From Solihabitans fulvus (lineage in GTDB: Bacteria; Actinomycetota; Actinomycetes; Mycobacteriales; Pseudonocardiaceae), in assembly GCF_008386585.1 (NCBI RefSeq), contig NZ_VUOB01000041.1:327600-391599 (forward strand): 64,000 nucleotides of DNA, read 5' to 3'. Position 1 is the first letter of the stretch. Each line of letters begins with the position of its first letter. Shown here one piece after another: positions 15,599-23,363 of this stretch. Below the pieces are notes generated by a model that was not told the origin of the DNA, ran no database searches, and was given only the letters and a program-made list of their open reading frames with translations. The position numbers were made by a program, and so were the translations under genes.

Positions 15599-17191
15599 AT
15601 GGCACCGCCCCGAATGCGCTTCGCACGGCAGGTGCTGCTGCTCCAGATCGGCGTCGTCACGCTCGTGGTCGGCGTCGGGTTTGCCCTGGTCGGCTGGCTG
15701 CTGGACCGGGATCTCGAACTCCAGTTCGGGCAGCGCGCCCTGTCTGTGGCCCGCACGGTCGCCGCCGACGTCGAGGTCGGCGACGCCGTCGCGCGCGACG
15801 ACCCCGACCACCTCGTGCCGGTCAGGGCCGAGCGCGTCAGGCAGGCGACCAGGGCGCTGTTCGTGGTGGTCACCGACCAGGCGGGCATCCGCCTCGCGCA
15901 CCCGAGCCCGGACCAGATCGGCCAACGGGTCAGCACCGATCCGAGCGGCGCCCTCGCCGGCAACGAGGTGGTCAGCGTCGAGGAGGGCACGCTGGGCCTC
16001 TCGGCCAGGGGCAAGGTCCCGCTCCGCGATCACACCGGCGCCATCGTCGGCGAGGTCAGCGTCGGGTTCGACGCGGAGGACATCAACACCTCGCTGCTGC
16101 ACCTGCTCGGCCTTGCCGGCCTCTACGTTGGCCCGGCGCTCCTGCTCGGCGTGGCGGGATCGGCCCTGCTGACCCGCCTGCTCAAGCGCCGCACGCTCGG
16201 CCTGGAACCGCACGAGCTGGCCGGCCTGATGCAGGAGCGGGAGGCGGTCCTGCACGGCATCGGCGAAGGAGTGCTGGCCGTGGACACCGGCGGCCGGGTC
16301 ACCGTCTGCAACCAGGAGGCGATTCGCCTGCTCGGCACCCGCATCCAGCCCGGCACCTCGGCCGAGGACCTCGACCTGCCGCCGCGCCTGCACGCGACCC
16401 TCACCACGAGCGGCCGGGTGGACAACCTGATCACGGTGGCCGGCGAGCGGGTCCTCGTCGTGAACCGCCGCGAGGTCCGCAGGGACGGCCGCGACCTCGG
16501 CGGCGTGCTGACGCTCCGCGACCGAACCGACCTGGAGACGCTGACCCGCGAGCTGGACTCGGTGCGCGGCCTGACCGACGCGCTGCGCGCCCAACGGCAC
16601 GAGTTCGCCAACCGCCTGCACACCCTCTCCGGCCTGCTCCAGACGAACCACCACCAGGAGGCGGTCGACTACCTCCAGGCGCTCGCCTCGGGCCCGATCG
16701 CCCCGCTCGGCGCGGGCGGCGAGGCGCTGCGCGACCCGTACCTGTTGGCGTTCCTCGCCGCGAAAACGGCCGCAGCGCAGGAGAAGGGCGTGGCGCTGCT
16801 CGTCGGCGAAGGCAGTTGGGTGCCCGGCAGGGTGGTCGCCCCGGTCGAGGTCACCACCGTCCTTGGCAACCTCGTCGACAACGCCCTGGAGGCCGCAAGA
16901 CTCGGCGGCCGCCGCCCCGCCGAGGTCGAGGTGGAGCTGCTGGCCGACGCCACCACTCTGCACCTCACCGTCGCCGACACGGGCGACGGCGTGCCGCGTC
17001 GCCTCCAGGACGCCATCTGGGCCGAGGGAGTGTCCACAAGGGACGGCGCGGATCGTGGCCTTGGCCTGGCCCTGGCCAGGCAGGCGGCGCGAGGCCTCGG
17101 CGGCGAGGTCAGACTTGCGGAGAACGGCGAACCCGAGCACGGCGCGGTCTTCGTGGCCAGGCTCCCCGAGGTGCTGGACGGTGACAGGTGA
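15599..17191 (+). CDS. Sensor histidine kinase, CitA/DcuS family
   Basis: 530 residues from the ATG at 15599 (GAGG 13 bases upstream; spacing is long, so the start is not certain). There is a TM helix at about 8-30, an extracellular PAS-like sensor domain, a second TM at about 165-187, a cytoplasmic PAS at about 200-300, and the family-specific phospho-acceptor block QRHEFANRLHTLSGLL with H334. The ATPase domain follows with N and G boxes (NLVDNALEA, DTGDGV, GLGLALARQ). Family knowledge: these kinases sense di- or tricarboxylates outside the cell and control their uptake. The neighbouring ABC importer is the likely target, by position. Confidence 0.9.
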   Translation: MAPPRMRFARQVLLLQIGVVTLVVGVGFALVGWLLDRDLELQFGQRALSVARTVAADVEVGDAVARDDPDHLVPVRAERVRQATRALFVVVTDQAGIRLAHPSPDQIGQRVSTDPSGALAGNEVVSVEEGTLGLSARGKVPLRDHTGAIVGEVSVGFDAEDINTSLLHLLGLAGLYVGPALLLGVAGSALLTRLLKRRTLGLEPHELAGLMQEREAVLHGIGEGVLAVDTGGRVTVCNQEAIRLLGTRIQPGTSAEDLDLPPRLHATLTTSGRVDNLITVAGERVLVVNRREVRRDGRDLGGVLTLRDRTDLETLTRELDSVRGLTDALRAQRHEFANRLHTLSGLLQTNHHQEAVDYLQALASGPIAPLGAGGEALRDPYLLAFLAAKTAAAQEKGVALLVGEGSWVPGRVVAPVEVTTVLGNLVDNALEAARLGGRRPAEVEVELLADATTLHLTVADTGDGVPRRLQDAIWAEGVSTRDGADRGLGLALARQAARGLGGEVRLAENGEPEHGAVFVARLPEVLDGDR

Positions 17192-17862
17192 TCCGAGTCC
17201 TGGTGGTAGAGGACGACTTCCGCGTGGCCCAGGTGCACACGGTGTTCGTGGAACGCGTTCCTGGCTTCGCGGTCGTCGGCGCCGCCCGCACCGCCGCCGA
17301 GGCCCGCGAGCTGGTCGACAGCCTCAACCCGGACCTGGTCCTCCTGGACAACTACCTCCCGGACCAGTCCGGCCTGACGCTCCTCACGGAGCTGAGGGCC
17401 GACGCGATCATGCTCACCGCCGCCTCCGACCCAGCCTCCGTCAGGGCGGCCTTCGCCGCGGGCGCACTCAACTATCTGATCAAGCCCTTCACCGCGGAGC
17501 AACTGGCCGACCGCCTGACGTCCTACGCGCGCTACCGCATCCAACTGTCCACAACGGACGGTCGACTGACTCAGGAGGAGATAGACAGGGCGCTGCGCCA
17601 ACTCCACGACGGCGACCGTCAACGCACCCAGAAGGGTCAGACCAGAGTCACCGCCCGCCTGGTGGCCGACGCCCTGCGCGACGCGGGACAACCGGCCACA
17701 GCGGCGGGAATCGCGGCAACCCTGGGCATCGCCAGGGCGACGGCCCAGCGCTATCTCGCGGTCCTGGCCGAGCAGGGCGAGGCCACGATGACCCTCCGCT
17801 ACGGCGCAACGGGCCGCCCGGAACACCAGTACGAGTGGAAGACCGGCGCTTCGGGCCCGTAA
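17188..17862 (+). CDS. Response regulator, CitB/DcuR family
   Basis: 224 residues, starting at a GTG that overlaps the kinase stop (GTGA). The receiver domain has acidic pair EDD near residue 8, phospho-acceptor D54 in VLLDNYLPD and K107 in KPF. The C-terminal part carries a helix-turn-helix (AAGIAATLGIARATAQRYL) as in CitB/DcuR regulators. It is the partner of the upstream kinase and likely binds the divergent control region. A hairpin overlaps its stop. Confidence 0.9.
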   Translation: MIRVLVVEDDFRVAQVHTVFVERVPGFAVVGAARTAAEARELVDSLNPDLVLLDNYLPDQSGLTLLTELRADAIMLTAASDPASVRAAFAAGALNYLIKPFTAEQLADRLTSYARYRIQLSTTDGRLTQEEIDRALRQLHDGDRQRTQKGQTRVTARLVADALRDAGQPATAAGIAATLGIARATAQRYLAVLAEQGEATMTLRYGATGRPEHQYEWKTGASGP

Positions 17863-17892
17863 CAGCGGCCCCGCGACAGGACAGCTGTTACG
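17858..17892. terminator. Hairpin between convergent genes
   Basis: A perfect 9-bp stem CGTAACAGC/GCTGTTACG (17858-17866 with 17884-17892). It includes the response-regulator stop codon and can serve both strands. Confidence 0.55.
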
Positions 17893-17928
17893 ACCCCGAA
17901 CCGCCCCGCCCGGCCCGTCTCATACCGG

Positions 17929-18231
17929 TCAGGCCGCAGCCTCCAGCTTGTCCCAACAGTCGTAGGCCATCCCGACGAACGTGCCGAGCCCCACGCCGGC
18001 TACCGCCGCCCAGAACACCGGGTCGTCGACCAACGAGATGGTGGCGATCTTGGCCAAGGCATCCTTGCCATACCACCCGAACAGCACCGTCAGCACGGCC
18101 TTCACCCTGGAGTCCAAGGAGTTCCAGGTGTTGATGAGCCACTCCACGGTGGCCTTCGTGTCGTCGCTCGCCTCGGTCTTGAGCACCTCGAAGTCGCCGC
18201 CGAGGCAGTCGCAGAACTGGTCCCATGCCAT
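17929..18231 (-). CDS. Small protein of unknown function with glycine-rich hydrophobic segment
   Basis: 100 residues from the ATG at 18231. Two cysteines lie near the N-terminus (FCDCLGG) and one near the C-terminus (AYDCWDK). A segment at about residues 70-90 (FWAAVAGVGLGTFVGMAY) is hydrophobic with a GxxxG-like spacing, suggesting membrane insertion or helix packing. It lies 33 bases after another small gene on the same strand, at the end of the operon that starts with the injection-system DUF4255 and PAAR genes. I do not recognise a family. Small accessory protein, cargo or immunity protein are all possible. Confidence 0.6.
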   Translation of the reverse strand: MAWDQFCDCLGGDFEVLKTEASDDTKATVEWLINTWNSLDSRVKAVLTVLFGWYGKDALAKIATISLVDDPVFWAAVAGVGLGTFVGMAYDCWDKLEAAA

Positions 18232-18264
18232 CGCTAGTTCACCATTCCCTGCTGGTCGGCCGCG

Positions 18265-18585
18265 TCAGGCGGTCTGGTTGTCGGAAGCTGCCTGGTAACT
18301 GGCCCACAGGTCGTCGACGGCCTGGCCGAGCCCCTTGCCGTCCGCCGCAGCGACAACGGGGTTGTCGGCGGAGATGACCTCCGCGCCGGTCAGCGCGGCA
18401 GAGATCGAGTAGTCCTGCGCAAGGGTGTCGAGCACCTGCTTGTTGGTGTCGTCGAGCCCGTGGTAGAACTCGTGCAGTTCGTTGACGGCGTGATAGGTCG
18501 TCGTCTGGTCGGCCACGGTGCTGGCGTCGACCGAGATGCCCTTCTCGCCGAGTTGCTGGGTGAACGCGTCACCGAACTCAGGCAT
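18265..18585 (-). CDS. Small acidic protein of unknown function
   Basis: 106 residues. The start at 18585 is strongly supported by AAGGAGA 6 bases upstream and overlaps the MauE-like stop by 8 bases, so translation is coupled. The protein is hydrophilic, acidic, Cys-free and mostly helical in appearance, without signal peptide or TM segment. No family recognised. Its position in a probable operon with the PAAR tip gene makes it a candidate component or cargo of the injection system, but that is inference. Confidence 0.65.
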   Translation of the reverse strand: MPEFGDAFTQQLGEKGISVDASTVADQTTTYHAVNELHEFYHGLDDTNKQVLDTLAQDYSISAALTGAEVISADNPVVAAADGKGLGQAVDDLWASYQAASDNQTA

Positions 18586-19351
18586 GATCTGTCTCCTTCC
18601 GGGCCAGGTTCTGGCGCGTCGAGCATTCCCCTTGGGACAGTGCGGGACCACGGCGAACGGGACGCGCCCCGGGTCCGACCTCCCTGCCCCAAAGTGCGCC
18701 CGACGACACGTCCGGACCCGCCGCCTCCGCGCCCATCGCATCCGCGTGCAGGACCCGATGCCAGCGCCGCAACCCACCCGCGCTGCCGCCGTGCACAACG
18801 CCGCCCAGCAAGAGAAGTTCGCCCCCGACGCGAGTCAGCACCCCGGTCCCCGCCCGCGCCCGCAGCCGCCTGGCAACCCGCATGGACCGCACCGGCAGAA
18901 CCAACCGCCCAACCACCGACCCGCCGCACACGGCGGCCACAAACCCAACCGCGACAGGAAAAGTCGGTCCCACATCGCGCCCGAGAGCCACCACCCAGGC
19001 GCCAACCGCCAGCACAACCGCCCTGCCGAGCTCGGCCCCGCCGGCCGGCCCCTCGCTGAGCCCAGCCCAGCAACCGCACGCCACCCCGTTGCGAATCGCC
19101 AACAGCACCACGGCGACAAAACCCGTGCACGTCACCGCAACGGCCACCCGAACCGGCGCGGACGCGACCCCGGCAAGCAGGCAACACCCGAGCGCGACCT
19201 CCCACACGCCAAGCATCCGACCACCCCAGTGCGCAAACCGGCCCGCGCGCAACACTCGCCGCAGCGCGGCGGCCGCATGTCGAGGCGCGACGACCTTAGG
19301 CGCCCCGGCCGTGACGAACAGGCACCCCACCGACAGTGCGATCCCCTGCAC
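18578..19351 (-). CDS. MauE/DoxX-like membrane protein
   Basis: 257 residues from the GTG at 19351, chosen over a TTG at 19387 because TGGAGGTG lies 5 bases upstream. Five hydrophobic helices are visible, and the loop CGCW after the third matches the Cys pair of MauE-type redox membrane proteins. Family knowledge: MauE relatives take part in disulfide formation or electron transfer across the membrane, often beside thioredoxin-like proteins. The last 90 or so residues are low-complexity and unlike the family, so the real end could be frame-shifted. It follows the PAAR gene by 65 bases on the same strand and overlaps the next small gene. Confidence 0.7.
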   Translation of the reverse strand: MQGIALSVGCLFVTAGAPKVVAPRHAAAALRRVLRAGRFAHWGGRMLGVWEVALGCCLLAGVASAPVRVAVAVTCTGFVAVVLLAIRNGVACGCWAGLSEGPAGGAELGRAVVLAVGAWVVALGRDVGPTFPVAVGFVAAVCGGSVVGRLVLPVRSMRVARRLRARAGTGVLTRVGGELLLLGGVVHGGSAGGLRRWHRVLHADAMGAEAAGPDVSSGALWGREVGPGARPVRRGPALSQGECSTRQNLARKETDHA

Positions 19352-19416
19352 GGCAACACCTCCAGGCGCCAAGGCGGGCCGCGACAACCCTTCCGGCGGG
19401 AGCGTTCCGGATCAAT

Positions 19417-19809
19417 TCAACCACCCACCACCACGGTGCTGGCCCCACCGATCACCCCGGTAGGCGCGGGCGCGGGATCGTTGCACGTGTTCACCGGATC
19501 CCCGCTGCGCGCAGCAGGCTTCCCGTTGATCAACACGGTCGCGCTACCCATCGCCACCACCCCCTGGTTGGTGGGCGGCACCTGAAACGGCCCCCCGGTG
19601 GGCACGTGCGGCGGCGAGTTCATCGCGATACTGCCGACCGTGGCCGCTGGCATGTTCTGCACCAACACGTTCGGGCTGCACGACCCCGTGATCGTCCCGT
19701 TGAACGGCATCGGCGTCGGAGTGGGTACGGGCCCGCCTGGTGTCGGCACCAGGATGATGTGAACATCCGTCCCGGTAACGGGATCCCCCTGCTTGGCGGC
19801 GGTACCCAC
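19417..19809 (-). CDS. PAAR-like spike tip protein of the contractile injection system
   Basis: 130 residues starting with GTG, 3 bases after the DUF4255 stop. The sequence has the PAAR pattern: an early GDPVTGTD, repeated short glycine-linked strands, and the ending VLINGKPAARSGDPVNTC. Family knowledge: PAAR proteins cap the VgrG-like spike with a sharp conical tip that pierces the target membrane and can carry effectors. There is no C-terminal toxin extension here. Its partner spike is encoded at 27206-29143 on the other arm. Confidence 0.85.
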   Translation of the reverse strand: MGTAAKQGDPVTGTDVHIILVPTPGGPVPTPTPMPFNGTITGSCSPNVLVQNMPAATVGSIAMNSPPHVPTGGPFQVPPTNQGVVAMGSATVLINGKPAARSGDPVNTCNDPAPAPTGVIGGASTVVVGG

Positions 19810-19812
19810 CGG

Positions 19813-20439
19813 TCAGCTCTCCTCCCGGACCTGAGCCCGAACCCACCGCCCCGGCCGCCGAGGCTCCGGAGCGGCAGGCCGGCCGGCCGACGGCCGAGCC
19901 ACCTCCACCCGCAACTCCTCCGCCGCCGCGGCGATCTCCGTGTCCACCCCGGGCAGCACCGGCGCGCTCACGTCCAACACGAAGGCGCACCGGGCCGGCA
20001 TGCCAAGAGCCGACCACAGGACACTAGGCCCCAGATCGGCCAACCGAAGCAGCACAGGCAATCCCGTGGCGGCCAGCTCGTCCGGCAGGCAGTCGGGCGG
20101 TACGGCGTCCACGTCCGTCGCGACCCGCAACACCCGGTCCAGCAGCATGTGCTCCCGATACACGTCCTCGGCCCGCGCGGTCACCAGGTAGGACAGCTCA
20201 TACCGCCGCGCCGACTCCTGCCGCCCGACGACCCGCCCTTGCCCGTCCCGCACATCGGTCCATCCAGCGGTCCGGCCGCGCGGATCGTCCCGCAACCCGA
20301 ACAGAAACAGGTCGACCACCGAGGGATGACTCTGCTCGGTCAGCCACGTCGGCGTCGGCGGCTCCAGGCGCACCGAGGTGCCCTCGGGCAGCGCCGGAGC
20401 GAGCAACCGGCACAGTGCCTCGTCAACCTCCGGGATCAT
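19813..20439 (-). CDS. DUF4255 protein, tail terminator of the contractile injection system
   Basis: 208 residues from the ATG at 20439. The N-terminus IPEVDEALCRLLAPAL and the segment PTPTWLTEQSHPSVVDLFLFGL followed by RRYELSYLVTARA match DUF4255 (Afp16/Pvc16-type) proteins. Family knowledge: this protein caps the end of the tube and sheath and stops their growth. It is the first gene of the leftward arm. The C-terminal 35 residues are proline/arginine-rich and not part of the domain. Confidence 0.85.
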   Translation of the reverse strand: MIPEVDEALCRLLAPALPEGTSVRLEPPTPTWLTEQSHPSVVDLFLFGLRDDPRGRTAGWTDVRDGQGRVVGRQESARRYELSYLVTARAEDVYREHMLLDRVLRVATDVDAVPPDCLPDELAATGLPVLLRLADLGPSVLWSALGMPARCAFVLDVSAPVLPGVDTEIAAAAEELRVEVARPSAGRPAAPEPRRPGRWVRAQVREES

Positions 20440-20759
20440 GCCGCCAGTGTCGGCGCGCCGCTGGCCACGCTGACAGGTCCCTCGGGTCGTCCTTCGGCCG
20501 CGCCCAGCCACCCAAAAGCGCGACCCCGCAGGCCGCCCGAAAGACCGACCCCTCGGCTCGCCCAAAGGGGCGGGCCCCCGCGCCCGCCGTGCCGCCCCGC
20601 AGCCGCTGGGACGAATACCCCGCGATTGCCAAGCTCGCTGCGTGCACCGACGCGTCCGGAGCACACCGCACGATGCTCCCCACCATGCCAGGGGCACACC
20701 GCACGGTGTCGGCAGGCGCGTCCACGGCACACCCCATGGTGTTTGTCAGGGAGGGCCCG
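20440..20759. other. Divergent intergenic region of the injection-system locus
   Basis: 320 bases between the DUF4255 and sheath genes, which must hold the promoters of both arms. Apart from the dyad array at 20663-20742 I see no clear -35/-10 pair. Open frames across it are proline- and arginine-rich and look non-coding. Confidence 0.6.
20663..20742. promoter_or_regulatory. Three 14-bp dyads at exact 33-bp spacing
   Basis: ACACCGCACGATGC (20663-20676), ACACCGCACGGTGT (20696-20709) and ACACCCCATGGTGT (20729-20742) begin 33 bp apart, about three helical turns. The second and third have perfect inverted arms (ACACCG/CGGTGT and ACACC/GGTGT); the first is degenerate. The last ends 17 bases before the sheath start and just before its ribosome site. 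They could be a cooperative operator or a repeat family. Confidence 0.6.
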
Positions 20760-22283
20760 ATGCCAAGCAGCTACCTCGCTCCCGGTGTGTACATGGAGGA
20801 GGTCTCCTCCGGGTCGCGGCCCATCGAGGCCGTCGGCACGGCGGTCGCCGCCTTCGTCGGCCTCGCCGAGACCGGTCCGCTCAACGAGCCGACGCTGGTC
20901 ACCAACTGGACGCAGTTCCGGCAGGCCTTCGGCGACCTCACCGAGGGCTGCTACCTCGCGCACGCCGTCTTCGGCTACTTCTCCAACGGCGGCGGCACCG
21001 CCTACGTGGTCAGGATCGGCGGCGCCACCAACGACGAGCCGCGCCCGGCCGTCGCGGAGCTGCCCTCGGCCGCCGACGGCGACCGCCCTGCGCTCACCAT
21101 CGCGACCCGCGACGGCGCGACCGGCGACCTCACGGTGGAGGTCGCCGAGGCCACCGGCGGCGCGGACGACACCTTCAAGCTCATCGTCAAGCAGGCAGGC
21201 GCACCCGTCGAGACCTTCGACAACGTGACCGCCAAGCGCGGCCCCAACAACGTCGCCTCCGTGCTGCGCCAGCAGTCCAAGCTCGTCATGGTCGACGAGG
21301 TCAAGGGCAGGACGGTGGCCGTGCCGAAGCCGGGCGAGGTGACGCTCTCCAGCGGCCCGGCCCCGGCGCCAGAACGGCTGATGCCACGCCACTACTCGGG
21401 AGACTCCGCCGACCGCACCGGTTTCGCCGGCCTCGAGGCGGTGGACGAGGTCACCATGCTCTGCGTGCCCGACCTGATGGCCGCCTACCAGAAGGACCTC
21501 CTGACCCTCGAGGACGTCAAGGCCGTCCAACTGGCGATGATCGCGCACTGCGAGCTGATGGCCGACCGCGTCGCGATCCTCGACACCCCGCCGAACCTGA
21601 ACGCCCAGCAGGTCAAGGAATGGCGGATGCAGATCGCCGGCTACGACTCCAAGTACGCCGCGATGTACTGGCCGTGGATCAAGGTCGCGGACAGCGTCTC
21701 CGGCAAGCAGGTGTTCATCCCGCCGAGCGGCCACATGGCCGGCGTCTGGGCGCGCAGCGACACCACGCGCGGCGTGCACAAGGCCCCGGCCAACGAGGTG
21801 GTGCGCGGGGTCGTCTCGCTCCAGCTGTCCATCACCAAGGGAGAGCACGACATCCTCAACCCGATCGCGGTGAACTGCCTGCGCGCGTTCCCCGGTCAGG
21901 GCATCCGGGTGTGGGGCGCGCGCACGCTGTCCAGCGACCCGGAGTGGCGCTACCTCAACGTGCGCAGGCTGTTCAACTACGTGGAGAAGTCCATCCTCCA
22001 GGGCACCAACTGGGTCGTCTTCGAGCCGAACGACGCCAAGCTGTGGGACTCGGTGAAGCGCACCATCACCATGTTCCTGACCAGGGTCTGGCGCGACGGC
22101 GCGCTGTTCGGCGCGCGCCCCGCGGAGTCCTTCTTCGTGCGGTGCGACGAGGAGAACAACCCGCCGGAGAACCGCGACGCCGGCATCCTGACCGTGGACA
22201 TCGGCATCGCCCCGGTCAAGCCGGCCGAGTTCGTCGTGTTCCGCATCTCGCAGTTCTCCGAGGGCGCAGGCCTTGAGGAGTAG
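20760..22283 (+). CDS. Contractile sheath protein of the injection system
   Basis: 507 residues from the ATG at 20760, which has GGGAGGG about 5 bases upstream. The N-terminus SYLAPGVYMEEVSSGSRPIE, the segment VAAFVGLAETGPLNEPTLVTN and the C-terminal block FEPNDAKLWDSVKRTITMFL are hallmarks of T4 gp18/Afp-type sheath proteins. Family knowledge: hexameric sheath rings surround the tube in an extended state and contract to drive it through a membrane. The C-terminal half (LNVRRLFNYVEKSI to the end) forms the conserved contraction core. It heads the rightward operon. Confidence 0.95.
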   Translation: MPSSYLAPGVYMEEVSSGSRPIEAVGTAVAAFVGLAETGPLNEPTLVTNWTQFRQAFGDLTEGCYLAHAVFGYFSNGGGTAYVVRIGGATNDEPRPAVAELPSAADGDRPALTIATRDGATGDLTVEVAEATGGADDTFKLIVKQAGAPVETFDNVTAKRGPNNVASVLRQQSKLVMVDEVKGRTVAVPKPGEVTLSSGPAPAPERLMPRHYSGDSADRTGFAGLEAVDEVTMLCVPDLMAAYQKDLLTLEDVKAVQLAMIAHCELMADRVAILDTPPNLNAQQVKEWRMQIAGYDSKYAAMYWPWIKVADSVSGKQVFIPPSGHMAGVWARSDTTRGVHKAPANEVVRGVVSLQLSITKGEHDILNPIAVNCLRAFPGQGIRVWGARTLSSDPEWRYLNVRRLFNYVEKSILQGTNWVVFEPNDAKLWDSVKRTITMFLTRVWRDGALFGARPAESFFVRCDEENNPPENRDAGILTVDIGIAPVKPAEFVVFRISQFSEGAGLEE

Positions 22284-22345
22284 CACGTGCTTCCCAGCTG
22301 CCCGCGCAGGTCTCCCAGCTGCGCACTCCCCGAGGAGGGACGACA

Positions 22346-22804
22346 GTGCCTGGACTTGGCGCAAACCAACCCAATGACGCGATCACCGCGGCGCGGTTCT
22401 CCATCACCATCGACGGCTACGAGATCGCCCAGTTCTCGGAGCTGACCGGCATCGTCACCGAGGTCGTTCCCGTCGACTTCATGGAGTCCAGCGAGAAAGA
22501 AGTGATCTTCAAGAAGCTGCCAGGCAACCGGAAGCCGCCAACGATCACCCTCAAGCGCGGCAAGAACACCGGCATGGAGCTGTGGGCCTGGCACCAGTCG
22601 GTGCTCAACGGCGACATCGTCGCGGCCCGCAAGAGCTGCTCGCTGGTCATGTACAACAGCGACGGCCGGCCCGTCGCGCGCTACCACCTGTCGAACGCCT
22701 GGCCGGCCAAGATCGAGATCGGCGCGCTCAAGGCCGGCTCGAACGAGGTGCTCACCGAGTCCGTCGTGATCGTGTGCGAGAACCTGGAACGGGTCGCGCC
22801 GTGA
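22346..22804 (+). CDS. Inner tube protein (T4 gp19-like), first copy
   Basis: 152 residues from the GTG at 22346, with GAGGAGGG 5 bases upstream. The gp19/Hcp-like pattern is clear: ARFSITIDGYEIAQFSELTG, then ITLKRGKNTGMELWAWHQ, then RYHLSNAWPAKIEIGALKAG. This is the best candidate for the main tube subunit, being next to the sheath gene as in other systems. Hexameric rings stack to form the hollow rod that is driven into the target. It overlaps the next gene by 4 bases. Confidence 0.93.
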   Translation: MPGLGANQPNDAITAARFSITIDGYEIAQFSELTGIVTEVVPVDFMESSEKEVIFKKLPGNRKPPTITLKRGKNTGMELWAWHQSVLNGDIVAARKSCSLVMYNSDGRPVARYHLSNAWPAKIEIGALKAGSNEVLTESVVIVCENLERVAP

Positions 22805-23193
22805 CCGCCGCCGTGGAGGTCGGCCTCCGCACGGAGTACCCGTTCACGCTGCCGCGCGGCTACGTCGACGAGAGCGGCCAGGTGCACCGCGATGGCGTGA
22901 TGCGGCTGGCGACCGCGCGGGACGAGATCACGCCGCAGACCGACGCCCGCGTGCGGCAGAACCCGGCCTACCTGACCGTTCTGCTTCTGGAGCGGACGGT
23001 GACCAGCCTCGGCCATGTGTCCACAGTGGACACGTTCGTGATCGAGAACCTGTTCGCGTCGGACCTCGCGTTCCTCCAGGACCTGTACCGCCGGATCAAC
23101 CAGGACGGCCGCACCGAGGTCGCCGTGGACTGCCCGTCCTGCGGGCACTCCTTTGCCGTGGATGTCGCGGCTGATGCACCGGGGGGATCGTGA
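22801..23193 (+). CDS. Small assembly protein with a C-terminal CPSC motif
   Basis: 130 residues from a GTG overlapping the tube stop. It begins with a segment like RTEYPFTLPRGYVDESGQVHRDGVMRLATA split into short strands, then a helical region (AYLTVLLLERTVTSLG), and ends with DCPSCGHSF, a possible half zinc site. Its size and position match the phage-tail-assembly-type proteins found between tube and baseplate genes in actinobacterial injection systems. A chaperone role in loading tube subunits is inferred from position. It overlaps the next gene. Confidence 0.75.
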   Translation: MTAAVEVGLRTEYPFTLPRGYVDESGQVHRDGVMRLATARDEITPQTDARVRQNPAYLTVLLLERTVTSLGHVSTVDTFVIENLFASDLAFLQDLYRRINQDGRTEVAVDCPSCGHSFAVDVAADAPGGS

Positions 23194-23357
23194 CGTACGC
23201 GGGTGAGCGCCTCTGGGAGGAACTCGCGTACGTCGCCTACTACCTGCACTGGTCGTTCGACTCGATCCTGGACCTCGACCATCCGACCAGGCAACGAATC
23301 GTCGCCGAGGTCGGCAAGATCCACTCCCAGGTGGGAGCCCAGAACGAGGGGTGGTGA
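23190..23357 (+). CDS. Small DUF6760-like protein of the injection system
   Basis: 55 residues, too short for many gene finders. The GTG at 23190 overlaps the previous stop as GTGA, and the stop is at 23355-23357. The protein reads as an amphipathic pair of helices with WEELAYVAYYLHWSFDSILD and ends in NEGW. A small protein with this aromatic-rich helix is a constant member of actinobacterial injection clusters between the assembly protein and the DUF4157 protein, as I recall the family. Function unknown. Confidence 0.78.
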   Translation: MTYAGERLWEELAYVAYYLHWSFDSILDLDHPTRQRIVAEVGKIHSQVGAQNEGW

Positions 23358-23363
23358 ATCCAG

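Noticed and set aside
20415..20759. Sheath gene extended upstream to 20415
   Set aside because: The extra residues are low-complexity, and the ATG at 20760 has a good ribosome site and the standard sheath N-terminus.
19336..21228. 630-codon rightward open frame over PAAR and sheath
   Set aside because: Proline/arginine-rich throughout and overlapping genes with clear families on both strands.
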